64,000 nt of DNA from Phenylobacterium sp. (GCF_004299445.1 NZ_SCTC01000078.1:24619-88618); one strand, 5' to 3'. Numbered from the stretch's first letter, positions 7,443 to 16,232 are shown. Notes: generated from the letters alone by a model not told the origin. Made by a program: numbers and translations.

Positions 7443-7910
7443 ATGCCCACGCCGATCACCCAATACGCGCAGCCCTCGGACATCCCGGTCTACGGGATTT
7501 CCGAGGATGCGATCTCGGGCATCCCGCCCGAGGCGGTGGAGCAGTCGCTCCGCGGCGCTAGCTCCATGATCGACTCGGCGTTTCGGTCTCGGTTCACGAT
7601 GCCTCTGTTCACGGTCGACCAGGCGACGGTGCGCGCGTGCTGCGTCCTGGCGGTCTACGACCTCTTGGTCGTGCGCGGCTACAACCCTGCCGCCGGCGCC
7701 GACGAGAACCTGCGCCTCCGTGTCCAGGACGCGAACTCGTGGCTGAAGCAGGTGGCATCCGGTCTCATGACCCCGGACGTGACCGACAGTTCGACGGACA
7801 TCGTTCCCGGCACCGACGCGACCCGCGCCCGGGTCGTCAGCGCGTCGAGCCGCGGATGGAACTCGCGTGGCGAGACCAGCCGGCCGCCCGGATTTTTCCG
7901 AGGGGACTGA
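7443..7910 (+). CDS. DUF1320 family protein (Mu gp36-like head-tail connector)
   Basis: A 155-residue protein with the DUF1320 core: IPPEAVEQSLRGASSMIDSA, F..RF.MPLF, then ACC.LAVYDLLV. ATG 7443 was chosen over an upstream in-frame ATG at 7362 because that extension is Arg-rich translation of the previous gene. Known relatives sit between capsid and tail genes and act in head completion. Confidence 0.82.
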   Translation: MPTPITQYAQPSDIPVYGISEDAISGIPPEAVEQSLRGASSMIDSAFRSRFTMPLFTVDQATVRACCVLAVYDLLVVRGYNPAAGADENLRLRVQDANSWLKQVASGLMTPDVTDSSTDIVPGTDATRARVVSASSRGWNSRGETSRPPGFFRGD

Positions 7911-7911
7911 C

Positions 7912-8499
7912 GTGGCGCTCTCTGGCGACTTCAGCAAGCTCGACCTCCTCCGGCGGCGAGTCGAGAGCGTGACCCGCGCGGGCATGGTCCAGGACCTCGC
8001 CGCCGTGATGGGCGTGGCGGCGATGAAGCAGGTGGCCGACTCGTTCCGGCAGTCGCGCGACCCGTACGGCAACGCATGGGAGCCGCTCAAGCACCGGGAC
8101 GGCAAGCCGCTACTCGACACCGGCCGCATGGCTGCGTCGGTCAACAGCGCTGTCGTCGACAGGGGCTTTCGGATCTCGATCCCGGTCAAGTACGCCCCGG
8201 CTCATCAGTACGGCGCACAGGTGGCCCCGCACAGTCGCCTGCGCGGGCGGACGCTCTGGCACAACCCGAAGACTGGCCGCCTCGTCGGGCGGAACACGAG
8301 GCTGCGCACGGTCTATGAGACGCAGGCGAAGCCGGCCACGTTCGCGAACGGGATCACGATCCCGCGGCGGCAGATGCTGCCGGAGAAGTCGACCGGCGGT
8401 CTCGGTCCGATCTGGGGAAGGGCCCTCAATCGCCAGGCGGCGACGTTCATCCGCAAGCGGCTCGGGGCGCCGAGCACGGGCGGGGGAGACGCGGAGTAG
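7912..8499 (+). CDS. Phage virion morphogenesis protein (gpG-like tail completion)
   Basis: A 195-residue product from GTG 7912, which has GAGGGG 7 bases upstream. The pattern (MKQVADSFRQSRDPYGNAWEPL, then GKPLLDTGRMAASV) is typical of the virion morphogenesis family, whose members join tails to heads. C-terminal basic region. Its stop overlaps the GTG of the next gene. Confidence 0.82.
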   Translation: MALSGDFSKLDLLRRRVESVTRAGMVQDLAAVMGVAAMKQVADSFRQSRDPYGNAWEPLKHRDGKPLLDTGRMAASVNSAVVDRGFRISIPVKYAPAHQYGAQVAPHSRLRGRTLWHNPKTGRLVGRNTRLRTVYETQAKPATFANGITIPRRQMLPEKSTGGLGPIWGRALNRQAATFIRKRLGAPSTGGGDAE

Positions 8500-8999
8500 T
8501 GGGTCTCCTAGATGTATTCGCCGCCGTGCAGGCGCAACTCAAGAGCAACCTGGCGGATCTGTCGCTGCTGGGGGTGATGCCGAAGTTCGAGATGGGCGAG
8601 GTCGCCCTGGCGAAGGAAGGCGACTACCCCCGCATCGTCTGGGTCCCGCGAAGTGAGTCGATCACGCCAGCCGACGCGCAGGGCGGAGACGGCGTGTCCA
8701 ACCCTCGGCCGCTGTGGAAGCGCCAGTGCAGTGTCATGGCGGGGATCTGGGGCAAGGACATCGCCGACTGCGAGTCGATCGCCAAGCACCTCGTTGCCGC
8801 TGCCCATGACGTCGGCTGGGGCTGGGATGGCGTGCAAAGCGCCACGTGGAACACCGCAGCTGTTCTTCAAAGAGGCGTCGAGTACCGGCTCATGCTGACG
8901 TTCGCGATCCCGTTCACGCGCGAGAAGGACGTGTTGAGCCTTCCCATCGAGGACTTCCCGTTGACCGAGACGATCCTCCCGCTGGTCGCGACTGGATAG
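8499..8999 (+). CDS. Probable tail-terminator-type protein
   Basis: A 166-residue protein starting at GTG 8499 within a TAGTG overlap. It has the mixed alpha-beta layout of tail terminators (MGLLDVFAAVQAQL N-terminal helix; C-terminal YRLMLTFAIPF strand) and lies exactly between the gpG-type gene and the sheath gene, where Mu has gp37. Assignment rests mainly on position. Confidence 0.6.
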   Translation: MGLLDVFAAVQAQLKSNLADLSLLGVMPKFEMGEVALAKEGDYPRIVWVPRSESITPADAQGGDGVSNPRPLWKRQCSVMAGIWGKDIADCESIAKHLVAAAHDVGWGWDGVQSATWNTAAVLQRGVEYRLMLTFAIPFTREKDVLSLPIEDFPLTETILPLVATG

Positions 9000-9006
9000 G
9001 AGACCC

Positions 9007-9315
9007 ATGGACGACGAGACCGACAAGACATCCGGCGCGCCGAAGAAGACCGTCGAGGCGTGGGCGTCCGCCAAGGGGATGCTCCCGCAGATCTTCCCGG
9101 GCGAGGATCGATCACCGGCCCCCGGTGTTGCCGGCGACAAGCTCGGCTCGCGCATGATCCCGATCGGGAAGCTGAAGGGCCCGCGCGCCAACCCGGCCTA
9201 CTGGAGGTTCGCAGCGGCGAAGGCCGGGGCGCAGTGGCCAGAGAACAAGGAAGTCACCGAGTCCGAGTTCGACGCGGCCGTGGCACTCGCCACCGTCGGT
9301 CACAAGATGGGGTAA
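9007..9315 (+). CDS. Hypothetical protein before the sheath gene
   Basis: A 102-residue protein. Many Mu-like phages have a short gene here (Mu gp38 position). It contains VEAWASAKGMLP and an AKAGAQWPENKEVTESEFDA stretch; no known motif. GGAGA precedes ATG 9007. It ends 6 bases before the sheath gene. Confidence 0.65.
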   Translation: MDDETDKTSGAPKKTVEAWASAKGMLPQIFPGEDRSPAPGVAGDKLGSRMIPIGKLKGPRANPAYWRFAAAKAGAQWPENKEVTESEFDAAVALATVGHKMG

Positions 9316-9321
9316 CAAACG

Positions 9322-11019
9322 ATGACTCTTCCCAACGTCAACACGGTCTTCCAGGACGGCGGTCTCGGCAGCGCACCGCCGAGCGTCGCGGGCATCACCG
9401 TCACCATGGGGCTCTGCTCGAAGGGCATCCCGAACACGATCTACGCCGTCAATGACAACGCTACCGCGCAGGCGGCCCTGGGCATCGGGCCCCTCGTCCA
9501 GGCCCTGGCCTACAAGGGCGGGACGCGGTACGCGATGCCGCTCACGCCGAGCACGGCGGGCACAGCGGGGTCGGTGACGCAGACCGGGACCGGCGCGGGT
9601 ACCGTGACCGTGACGCTGGCTCCGGCGCAGGCGATCCTGGCGAAGATCACGACGGCGGGCGCCCTCGGCACCATGGCCGTCGCGTTCTCCGTCGGTGGTG
9701 GCGCCTACGGCACGCCGGTGGTCAGCACCGCGTCGGCGTTCTCGATCGTCGTCCCCGGCACGCTCACCACGCTCACATTCGCCGCGCAGACGTACACCGT
9801 CGCCGCGGTCTGGACGATCTCCACCCTCGGAGTCATCACGCTCAGCGGGACGGGCACCGTCGGCTGGGTGACGCAGGTGTCGAGCCCGCTCGACGCCTAT
9901 GCCGTGATCCTCGCGATCACCACTGGCGGCGCCCTCGGAACCGCGGTGTTTACTGCCTCCCTGGACGGCGGCAACAACACCGGGGCGCCGATCGCCACGC
10001 CGGGCGGCGGCGTCTACTCCATTCCGAACACGGGCATCGTGCTCACGTTCGCGTCGACGTTCGTGGCAGGCGACACCTACTCGTTCAGCACGACGACGGC
10101 GACCTGCAACAACACCGACCTCAACACGGCGCTCACTGCCCTCATGGCACTTCCGATCGACTTCGAGTCGATCCACGTCGCGGCGACTCCAGCGAGTGCA
10201 GCGGCCGCGGCAACCGAGTTCGCCACCGTCGACGCCGCCCTGGTCGCGGCTCAGACAGCGTTCCGCTACGTCTACGGCGTCATCGAGTGCCCGACCGTGG
10301 AAGCGGACGCGACCATCGTAGCGGCCTTCACGGCGCTGTCGTCGCTTCGGACGATGGTCTCGGTCGGTGACATCGCCGCCAACCAACCCCTCGACGGGCG
10401 TATCGAGCGCCGCAACAGCGCCTGGGTAGCCAGCGCGCACATTGCGGCCATCCCGGCCGGCGAGGATGCTGGCTTCGTCAACTCGACGGCCCAGATCACG
10501 GGCGTGGCGAACCTCTACCCGAACTTCGGGTCGACGGGCTGGGATCCAACGCTGCTCGACTCGCAGCGCTTCATGACGCTGCGCCAGTTCCCGGGCCCGG
10601 CCGGAACGCCGGGGACGTTCATCGCCGACGGCTTCATCATGGCGCCGCCTGGCTCGGACTTCGGTCTCATCCAGCACCGGCGCGTGATGGATGTCGCGGC
10701 CCGCGCGGCGAGGCGGGTGCTGCTCAAGTACCTGAATGGGTCCGTTCGCGTGAACCTCAAGACGGGCGCCATCGACCCGCGTGATGCCTTCATCATCGAG
10801 TCGTCGATCGATTCGGCCATCGCGGCGGCCATCCTGGCGCCCGGGTTCGTGTCGGGTGGCTATGACCCGGTGAAGCCGGGGAAGTTCGCGCAGCTCTCGC
10901 GCACGCAGAACCTCCTCTCCACCAACAGCGAGCCGCTCTCGATCTCCATCACGCCGCTCGGCTACCTCAAGTTCATCACCGCCACCTTCGGGTTCCGCAA
11001 CCCGGCTCTCACGGTCTAG
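9322..11019 (+). CDS. Tail sheath protein (DUF2586/Mu gpL-like) with two inserted beta domains
   Basis: A 565-residue contractile sheath subunit. The N-terminal and C-terminal thirds have sheath features: RRVMDVAARAARRVLLKYLN near 456 and the C-terminal strand YLKFITATFGF that swaps between subunits. Residues about 104-166 and 190-258 are two copies of a beta domain (signature T.GALGT...F..S.DGG...GDTYSF) that also occurs in both gpJ-type proteins at 17834 and 19264. The domains would protrude from the sheath surface. Forms the contracting outer tube. Confidence 0.85.
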   Translation: MTLPNVNTVFQDGGLGSAPPSVAGITVTMGLCSKGIPNTIYAVNDNATAQAALGIGPLVQALAYKGGTRYAMPLTPSTAGTAGSVTQTGTGAGTVTVTLAPAQAILAKITTAGALGTMAVAFSVGGGAYGTPVVSTASAFSIVVPGTLTTLTFAAQTYTVAAVWTISTLGVITLSGTGTVGWVTQVSSPLDAYAVILAITTGGALGTAVFTASLDGGNNTGAPIATPGGGVYSIPNTGIVLTFASTFVAGDTYSFSTTTATCNNTDLNTALTALMALPIDFESIHVAATPASAAAAATEFATVDAALVAAQTAFRYVYGVIECPTVEADATIVAAFTALSSLRTMVSVGDIAANQPLDGRIERRNSAWVASAHIAAIPAGEDAGFVNSTAQITGVANLYPNFGSTGWDPTLLDSQRFMTLRQFPGPAGTPGTFIADGFIMAPPGSDFGLIQHRRVMDVAARAARRVLLKYLNGSVRVNLKTGAIDPRDAFIIESSIDSAIAAAILAPGFVSGGYDPVKPGKFAQLSRTQNLLSTNSEPLSISITPLGYLKFITATFGFRNPALTV

Positions 11020-11027
11020 GAGCCAAC

Positions 11028-11498
11028 ATGCCAGGCCCCATCAGCTACCCGCTCGTGAACGGCAACCGATACAGCTACGTCTCTGTCGAGACCGTGATCG
11101 CTGGCCAGGTCATGCTCGGCATCTCGTCGATCAACTATTCCGACAAGCTGGACCCGGGGATCGTCAAGGGCACGTCGATGAACATCATCGGGATGACCGC
11201 AGGCGACCGCACGCTGACCTGCGACATCGAGATGCTGCGCCTGGAGTGGGACAACCTCCTGTCCGGACTGACCGCCGCGGGAGCTGGCGGGTACGGCCTG
11301 GCCTTCTTCGACATCTTCGTCAGCTACTCGGAGACGTTCGCCGGTGCCTTCACCAGCGACTCTATCCTCGGCTGCCGGATCACCGAAGCATCCGCGTCGA
11401 ACCAGAAGGGCACCGACCCCACGATGGTCAAGCTGACCATCCAGCCGACGAACATCCTCATGAACGGGTCTCCGATCGCGCCGCCGGACTTCGTCTAG
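11028..11498 (+). CDS. Tail tube protein (probable)
   Basis: A 156-residue, beta-rich protein immediately after the sheath gene, the constant position of the tube gene in contractile tails. It contains NIIGMTAGDRTLTCDIEML and a C-terminal VKLTIQPTNILMNG, consistent with a tube fold (gpFII/Mu gpM type). TAGGAG precedes ATG 11028. Forms the inner tube through which DNA passes. Confidence 0.75.
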   Translation: MPGPISYPLVNGNRYSYVSVETVIAGQVMLGISSINYSDKLDPGIVKGTSMNIIGMTAGDRTLTCDIEMLRLEWDNLLSGLTAAGAGGYGLAFFDIFVSYSETFAGAFTSDSILGCRITEASASNQKGTDPTMVKLTIQPTNILMNGSPIAPPDFV

Positions 11499-11513
11499 TT
11501 TTTGAGGATCTAG

Positions 11514-11534
11514 CCCGACGGCCGCAGCGTCGGG
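11514..11534 (+). promoter_or_regulatory. Hairpin upstream of the tail chaperone gene
   Basis: A perfect 7-base stem CCCGACG/CGTCGGG with a 7-base loop, ending 3 bases before ATG 11538 and so covering its ribosome-binding region. No U-tract follows, so it is not an ordinary terminator. It may dampen translation initiation of the chaperone. Confidence 0.5.
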
Positions 11535-11537
11535 GGC

Positions 11538-11867
11538 ATGACTGACGACGAGATCCAAGCCCTGAAAGCCAAGTATGCCGGCGCCGACCTGCGGATCATC
11601 AGCAACGACGAGTTGGAGATCGAGATCGTCGTCGACGCGAAGAAGCTGGCCAGGGAGTGGCCACGCTTCAGAGCGCTGCTCCAGGATGACGCGCAGGAGA
11701 TGCAAGCTCACAAGATGCTCGTGCTGGCCGGCATCGTCGAGCCATCTGCCGAAGCGTTCCGCGCGCTCATCGAGGAGCGGTCTCTGCCTGCGTGCTGGGA
11801 GATCCTCGCCAATCAGTGCGGGAAGATTGTCGGCGCCAGCCGAGCGACCAAGCACAAAAAAATCTAG
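11538..11867 (+). CDS. Tail assembly chaperone, short form (Mu gp41/lambda G-like)
   Basis: A 109-residue protein between tube and tape measure, the constant site of tail assembly chaperones. It is acidic at the N-terminus, helical, and ends KHKKI at a run of seven A. Known relatives bind the tape measure protein while the tube polymerises. A longer form is made by -1 frameshifting (see next entries). Confidence 0.82.
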   Translation: MTDDEIQALKAKYAGADLRIISNDELEIEIVVDAKKLAREWPRFRALLQDDAQEMQAHKMLVLAGIVEPSAEAFRALIEERSLPACWEILANQCGKIVGASRATKHKKI

Positions 11868-12016
11868 ACGCGCTGGAGGCGGTGAAGTCCAGCCGGGTCA
11901 CCGCCGCGGCCGCCCTGACCGCTCTCATTCGGCGCGAGGATGGGGAAGACGCCGAGCTCGGCGCGCTACTGCTGGCGGAGTTCGTGCTGCGGGTGATCGA
12001 CTTTCTGGAGAAGTAG
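11538..12016 (+). CDS. Tail assembly chaperone, -1 frameshift product (Mu gp41-42/lambda GT-like)
   Basis: Slipping back one base on the A-run at 11856-11862 turns KHKKI-stop into KHKKNLDALEAVKSSRV and continues to a stop at 12016, giving a 159-residue fusion. The downstream frame (51 codons) has no good start of its own and ends 3 bases before the tape measure gene. Conserved frameshifting at this locus is established for dsDNA phage tails; here it is read from the sequence. Confidence 0.8.
11856..11862 (+). promoter_or_regulatory. -1 ribosomal frameshift slippery site
   Basis: Seven consecutive A read as CAC-AAA-AAA-ATC-TAG in the zero frame; both AAA codons can re-pair after a one-base slip. 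The zero-frame stop follows 3 bases after the last A, and a GC-rich segment lies downstream. Confidence 0.8.
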
Positions 12017-12019
12017 GCC

Positions 12020-13819
12020 ATGGCTGACGAAGGACTAGACTGGCTGCTCAGTCTCGACGTCGACCAGGCCGAAGCTCTCTCGTTCCTGAAGACGCTCGAC
12101 AAGATCAACGACGGCCTTCGGAAGCTCTCGGGCGAGACCGAGAAGTCCGAGGGAGCTAGCCACAAGGCCGCGAAGGGCCACAAGAAGCACAAGGAGGAGG
12201 CCGACACACTGACCGGCGCTCTCAAGAACCTGCTTCACAAGGGGCTTGAACCGTTCATAAAGAAAGCCGAGTCAGTCGCCGAGTTCGAGTTCCTTCGTCG
12301 CGGCGTCGACGCTCTGATCGATGCGCCTATGGAGGCGTTTGAGAAGCTCAAGGAGATCGGCGAGGAGATGCTCTCCGTGGCGGCAAAGGCGGAGCGCACA
12401 AACCGATCGTTCGGCTTGCTCCTCGGGGCGGCGGAGGGCAGTGAAGTCCTCGAGTACATCGAGGGGATCGCGAAGTACACCGAGTTCACCGACGATAGCC
12501 TGAAGAGCGCAGCGCAGTCGTTGGCGAAGGTTGGATTCGCTGGCAAGGACCTCACGCGTGCCCTGGCGGCCTCGATCGACATCGCCGCTTTCTCCCCGAA
12601 CAAAGAAGAAGGAATGGGGGAGGCGCTGGCCTCCCTGGAGAGAATCAAGAGAACCGGGCGCGTGGACAACCGCGTCCTTGGCGGACTCGGTCTCGGCGAG
12701 AAGGACTTCCTAAAGGAGTTGTCGGCGCGCACCGGACAGGGCGCAGCCACGCTCAAGAAGCAGTTGGAGAAGGGAAAGATCGACACCGAGGTCGCGCTAG
12801 AGACGCTCTACACGATGATCGGGAAGAAGACCGGCAAGAGCCTCGGCGGTGCCGGCGTGGAGATGGGCAAAACGCTGTCCGCCCAGCTGACGCACCTCAA
12901 GGACCTGCCGGATCAGTATTACCAGGAACTCGCGAAGAGCCCCGGCCTGAACACCTTCAAGGACTCAATCGGAAAGCTGCTGGAAGGACTAGACCCAGAG
13001 AGCCCGAACGGCCGACGCATCTTCGGCGCCCTTGAGGGGATGTTCGAGGGGATCGGCGATAGCATCAAGACCTTCGATCTGGCCGGTGTCATCACGCTCG
13101 GCATTGAGGCACTTGAGGAGTTCTCGATCGACTTCTTCAAGTTGATCGGGAGCATCCCCGGTACGGGCGACGTTGGCGTACGTGCTCTTGTCCAGGCCAA
13201 CGCGATCGAGACGAAGCGAGATAAGCGCCTGAAGAAGCAGCAGCAAGAATCACTGGACCGCAATGAGCAAGTGCTGGCAGCCCAGAGACACGGAACAACG
13301 CCTGAATTCGAGTCCTACGCGATCGCAGCCAAGAAAGCCGAGAACGAGGACAGAAAGGCCCGGGCCGCATTCTTGAGCCGCGACCAGTCTCCGATTGGGA
13401 GCGTCGTGGCCAAGAGGAAGACCTTGGTCGATTACATGGACACCGGCTTCAGCTTCGGCTGGAAGAGTGTCGGCGAGAAGGCCGGCGCCGATCTGGTTGC
13501 CGGCGTGATGAGCCCGGGCGGCATCGACGCGCATTCGCCATCGAAAAAGTTCAGGAAGCTCGGCGAGTGGTCCGCCGATGGCTTCGACGACGGCTTCGAC
13601 TCCGATATCCTGAACGACAACTTCCGATCCGCGAAGCCTCCTCGCGCCGGCGGGTCGATCAACGTGGGCGGCGTGTCGGTATCCGTCTCCGTCGCGGGTG
13701 GCGCGTCCGCTACGGCTGCCGAGATCGGCGAGGCCACCGCTCGCGCCGTCGAGAGCATGCTCCCGGGGGCACTGGAGAGCGCGCTGGCAACGATCGCGCT
13801 TCAGGGAGGGACCGCCTGA
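12020..13819 (+). CDS. Tape measure protein
   Basis: A 599-residue, mainly helical protein. Long N-terminal coiled regions, basic stretches (HKAAKGHKKHKEE) and a C-terminal SPSKKFRKLGEWSADGF motif are typical of tape measure proteins of myoviruses. At about 600 residues it predicts a tail near 90 nm using the usual 1.5 Angstrom per residue rule. Starts 3 bases after the chaperone stop; ends in a TGATG overlap. Confidence 0.88.
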   Translation: MADEGLDWLLSLDVDQAEALSFLKTLDKINDGLRKLSGETEKSEGASHKAAKGHKKHKEEADTLTGALKNLLHKGLEPFIKKAESVAEFEFLRRGVDALIDAPMEAFEKLKEIGEEMLSVAAKAERTNRSFGLLLGAAEGSEVLEYIEGIAKYTEFTDDSLKSAAQSLAKVGFAGKDLTRALAASIDIAAFSPNKEEGMGEALASLERIKRTGRVDNRVLGGLGLGEKDFLKELSARTGQGAATLKKQLEKGKIDTEVALETLYTMIGKKTGKSLGGAGVEMGKTLSAQLTHLKDLPDQYYQELAKSPGLNTFKDSIGKLLEGLDPESPNGRRIFGALEGMFEGIGDSIKTFDLAGVITLGIEALEEFSIDFFKLIGSIPGTGDVGVRALVQANAIETKRDKRLKKQQQESLDRNEQVLAAQRHGTTPEFESYAIAAKKAENEDRKARAAFLSRDQSPIGSVVAKRKTLVDYMDTGFSFGWKSVGEKAGADLVAGVMSPGGIDAHSPSKKFRKLGEWSADGFDDGFDSDILNDNFRSAKPPRAGGSINVGGVSVSVSVAGGASATAAEIGEATARAVESMLPGALESALATIALQGGTA

Positions 13820-14505
13820 TGGCCATTCTGACGCCGGGTCTCGCCGTCAATTCCGCCCAGGTCGCGGCGGTCAACGGTACATTCACCGCTCCGTCCCAGA
13901 TCGTCTTCTGGAACCCGACCGCGCCCGGGACCGGCCCGACGTTCCTGTCGAATCCGTGGGACTTCGCTGTGTTCAACCACTCGCAGCTCCCGGGCCTCTG
14001 GAAGGTGCATGGCCTGCCGACGCTGGCGATCGACAAGAAGAAACACGCCGGCTCCGACGGCCTCGCCATCACCGCGAACGGCTACATCCCGGGGCCCGTC
14101 GAGATCGAGGGGTTGCTCTGGACGCCGGACCAGTGGGCGTTCATGCAGGCGATCGCGCCGTCCATCTGGCGCCGGCCGACGAAGGATGCGGGGCGAAAGT
14201 TCCCCGTCGCCCTCGCCGCGACGATCGAGCATCCCGCCCTGGCTCTCTGGGGGATCTCGAAGTTCGTGGTCATCGGCGTGGCTCCGCCGGAGCCCGGTTC
14301 GATTCGTCAGTCCATGTCGATCAAGATCAAGGGGATCGAGTTCGTCCCGATCGACACGAAGACGCGAACGAAGACCGCCGGTTCCCCCATCCCACTCGCC
14401 CAGCAGCTGCAACCGCAGCCAGGAAGCTCTCTCTCCCGACCCCCGAGCGAAACCGACGGCGGCATCCACGGCGCGGCGCCAGACACCGTCGGCGGCGCCG
14501 AGTAG
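13819..14505 (+). CDS. Tail/baseplate protein of unknown family
   Basis: A 228-residue protein starting inside the stop of the tape measure gene. Contains EIEGLLWTPDQWAFMQAIAP and WRRPTKDAGRKFPV, then a Pro/Ser-rich tail from about 195. Position between tape measure and hub gene corresponds to Mu N (DNA circularisation) or to tail hub adaptors with a LysM; no LysM is evident. Function inferred from place. Confidence 0.65.
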   Translation: MAILTPGLAVNSAQVAAVNGTFTAPSQIVFWNPTAPGTGPTFLSNPWDFAVFNHSQLPGLWKVHGLPTLAIDKKKHAGSDGLAITANGYIPGPVEIEGLLWTPDQWAFMQAIAPSIWRRPTKDAGRKFPVALAATIEHPALALWGISKFVVIGVAPPEPGSIRQSMSIKIKGIEFVPIDTKTRTKTAGSPIPLAQQLQPQPGSSLSRPPSETDGGIHGAAPDTVGGAE

Positions 14506-14508
14506 CCG

Positions 14509-15186
14509 ATGGCCCTCGCCGAGCTGAACGGCCTCCCGGTGATCCGAGGCCACATCCACATGCCCCAACTCGGCGCGTGGACCGCTGACCTGGTCGTCGA
14601 CACGGAGACCGACGTGACTGGCGCCGTCACGCTCACCCTCGACGGCGGTCTCCGTCTGGTTGGCTTTGCTGTGCGCGGCGGGCAATTCCAGGCGACCGAG
14701 TACATCCGCGTGATCGGAGGTGCCGGCGGTCTGGTGAGGCAGGCGCGCGTCCAGCACTACCGCAACACCACCGTCAGAGCCGTGGTCTCTGACCTCGTTC
14801 GCGCAGCCGGCGAGAGCCTGTCGAACACGGCCGACTCCTCGGTGCTCGCCCTGCAGCTGCTGGCCTGGACGCAGCTGGCGCAGCCGGTGGCAGCCGCGCT
14901 GACCTCCATCGCCAGCGACCGCCGCCACGCCGGGGCCGTGGCCTGGCGAGTCCTGGCGGACGGGACGATCTGGATCGGGCGCGAAACCTGGCCGGACGCG
15001 GGACTCAAGGCGCCGGCCGACTATCAGGAACTCGTCGCGCTGCCCTCGGAGGGCTGGGTCGACCTGGGGTTCGAGGTGCCGCGGGTTGTCCCAGGCGTCT
15101 CGCTCGAAGGGCGGCGGCTGTCGTTCGTGCAGCACTCGATCGACGGGGAGACGGTGCGGACGAAGGCGTGGGTCGCGGCGGGCTAG
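14509..15186 (+). CDS. Probable baseplate hub protein (gpD/gpP-like)
   Basis: A 225-residue protein before the spike gene, where the central hub is encoded. N-terminal beta strands (VIRGHIHMPQLGAWTADLVV) and a VRAVVSDLVRAAGE helix resemble the first domains of late control D-type hub proteins, but the length is about two thirds of the usual. Its 3' end overlaps the convergent minus-strand gene by 4 bases. Confidence 0.6.
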   Translation: MALAELNGLPVIRGHIHMPQLGAWTADLVVDTETDVTGAVTLTLDGGLRLVGFAVRGGQFQATEYIRVIGGAGGLVRQARVQHYRNTTVRAVVSDLVRAAGESLSNTADSSVLALQLLAWTQLAQPVAAALTSIASDRRHAGAVAWRVLADGTIWIGRETWPDAGLKAPADYQELVALPSEGWVDLGFEVPRVVPGVSLEGRRLSFVQHSIDGETVRTKAWVAAG

Positions 15187-15833
15187 TTGCACTCCTCGCA
15201 GGCGTGCGTGCAGAGGCGGTTCGTGTAGAGGCAAGGAAGATTTTTGATTGCCATGCCGGTCGTCGGCGGGTCGCACAAGGCGCAGACGTACCCGTCTCGC
15301 ATGCTGTTCTTGTACGTCCCGCCGGGCTGTAACTTCTGGCAACTCGCCGTGTCCACCGTGAGCGCTTCCGTTGGCTCGCAGAACGAGTAGGCCGCCGCCG
15401 CGCCGCCAGTGCCTGGTGCTCCGCCGGTTCCCGTCACAACGCTGGCCCCGCCGGTGCCCGTTGCAGGTCGGCCTCCGGTTCCGGGATCGATCGTCTGCGC
15501 ACCGCCGGCACCGCCGCCAGCGTCCGGGGAATCTTCGGCGGTGATCTCACCGCAGCCCGCGACCATGGCAGCGATCGCCAGCATCAGCGCCGCGATGATG
15601 CCGCGAACGCGCGCCCACGCCGTGAACAGGGCCTCCATGTCTCCAGGGTTGAAGGTGCCGCGGGAGACCCGGGCCCGCAGTGTCCCCTCTGGGACGCCGA
15701 GCATCCTGGACACGTCGGCATAGCCGTATCCCCACAGCTTGCCGCCCTTCCCCCGAGGCTTCCGCCCTGCGTACTCGACCACCCGTCTCGTCTTCGGCAT
15801 AGATGCAACGGTACGCCCACCCTCGTGTTGCAC
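15183..15833 (-). CDS. HTH domain fused in frame to a lipoprotein; possibly two products from one frame
   Basis: The 216-residue frame starts at GTG 15833 (or ATG 15800). Residues 12-77 hold a short helix-turn-helix (YADVSRMLGVPEGTLRARVSRG). From Met66 (ATG 15638, preceded closely by GGAGA) the sequence becomes a lipoprotein signal peptide: RVR, hydrophobic core IIAALMLAIAAMVA, lipobox VAGC. A Gly/Thr-rich linker (GGGAGGAQ, TGTGGA) of the kind common in myxobacterial lipoproteins and an eight-cysteine C-terminal domain follow. Either a membrane-tethered regulator or a lipoprotein (151 residues) sharing a frame with a DNA-binding protein. It lies against the tail operon as cargo, perhaps expressed in the lysogen. 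Confidence 0.65.
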   Translation of the reverse strand: MQHEGGRTVASMPKTRRVVEYAGRKPRGKGGKLWGYGYADVSRMLGVPEGTLRARVSRGTFNPGDMEALFTAWARVRGIIAALMLAIAAMVAGCGEITAEDSPDAGGGAGGAQTIDPGTGGRPATGTGGASVVTGTGGAPGTGGAAAAYSFCEPTEALTVDTASCQKLQPGGTYKNSMRDGYVCALCDPPTTGMAIKNLPCLYTNRLCTHACEECN

Positions 15834-15851
15834 GCAATGGTGACCAGGTGT

Positions 15852-16232
15852 TCAGTGACCAGGGCGCCTGACGTAGGACACCAGCATCGCCCCAGCCAGA
15901 AGCACCGTCCCGAACCCCCAGAACATGATCCCGCCCGACGAATTCCCGACCGCGCAGGTTGCTGCGGTCACTCCTGTCCCGACTGCACATACGCCCTTGG
16001 TTATCATCCCCTTCTGCCAGGTCCACTTCTCGACCGCATGGAGACGGCGGTCTTCTTCATCGAGCATTGATCCAACGTCGATCCCGAGTTGACGGGCGAG
16101 TTCCTGGCCCTTCGGTGTAACTAGCGGGACGATCGTGCTGTGCCCGCACGCCGAGCACGCTGGAAGGGTCGAGCCCGGTCTGACGATCGCTCCGCCAACG
16201 TGCTGACAGTTCTTGCACACCCAGATACCCAT
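15852..16232 (-). CDS. Zinc-ribbon membrane protein
   Basis: A 126-residue protein from ATG 16232. Residues C6, C9, C26 and C29 form a CxxC..CxxC ribbon; a hydrophobic segment near residues 95-118 (IMFWGFGTVLLAGAMLVSYV) is a likely membrane anchor. It lies upstream of, and on the same strand as, the HTH/lipoprotein gene (18-base gap), and the two form a leftward cargo unit. Function unknown; membrane exclusion of other phages is a possibility only. Confidence 0.6.
   Translation of the reverse strand: MGIWVCKNCQHVGGAIVRPGSTLPACSACGHSTIVPLVTPKGQELARQLGIDVGSMLDEEDRRLHAVEKWTWQKGMITKGVCAVGTGVTAATCAVGNSSGGIMFWGFGTVLLAGAMLVSYVRRPGH

Noticed and set aside
9112..10677. 521-codon minus-strand frame over the sheath gene
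   Set aside because: Arg/Asp/Gly-rich shadow of a GC-rich gene; the plus frame is a clear sheath protein.
11499..11537. Terminator after the tube gene
   Set aside because: The stem has no following U-tract and ends at the next start codon; kept as a translation-control hairpin.
13801..15342. 513-codon minus-strand frame
   Set aside because: Shadow of two plus-strand tail genes; Arg/Asp-rich with no motif.
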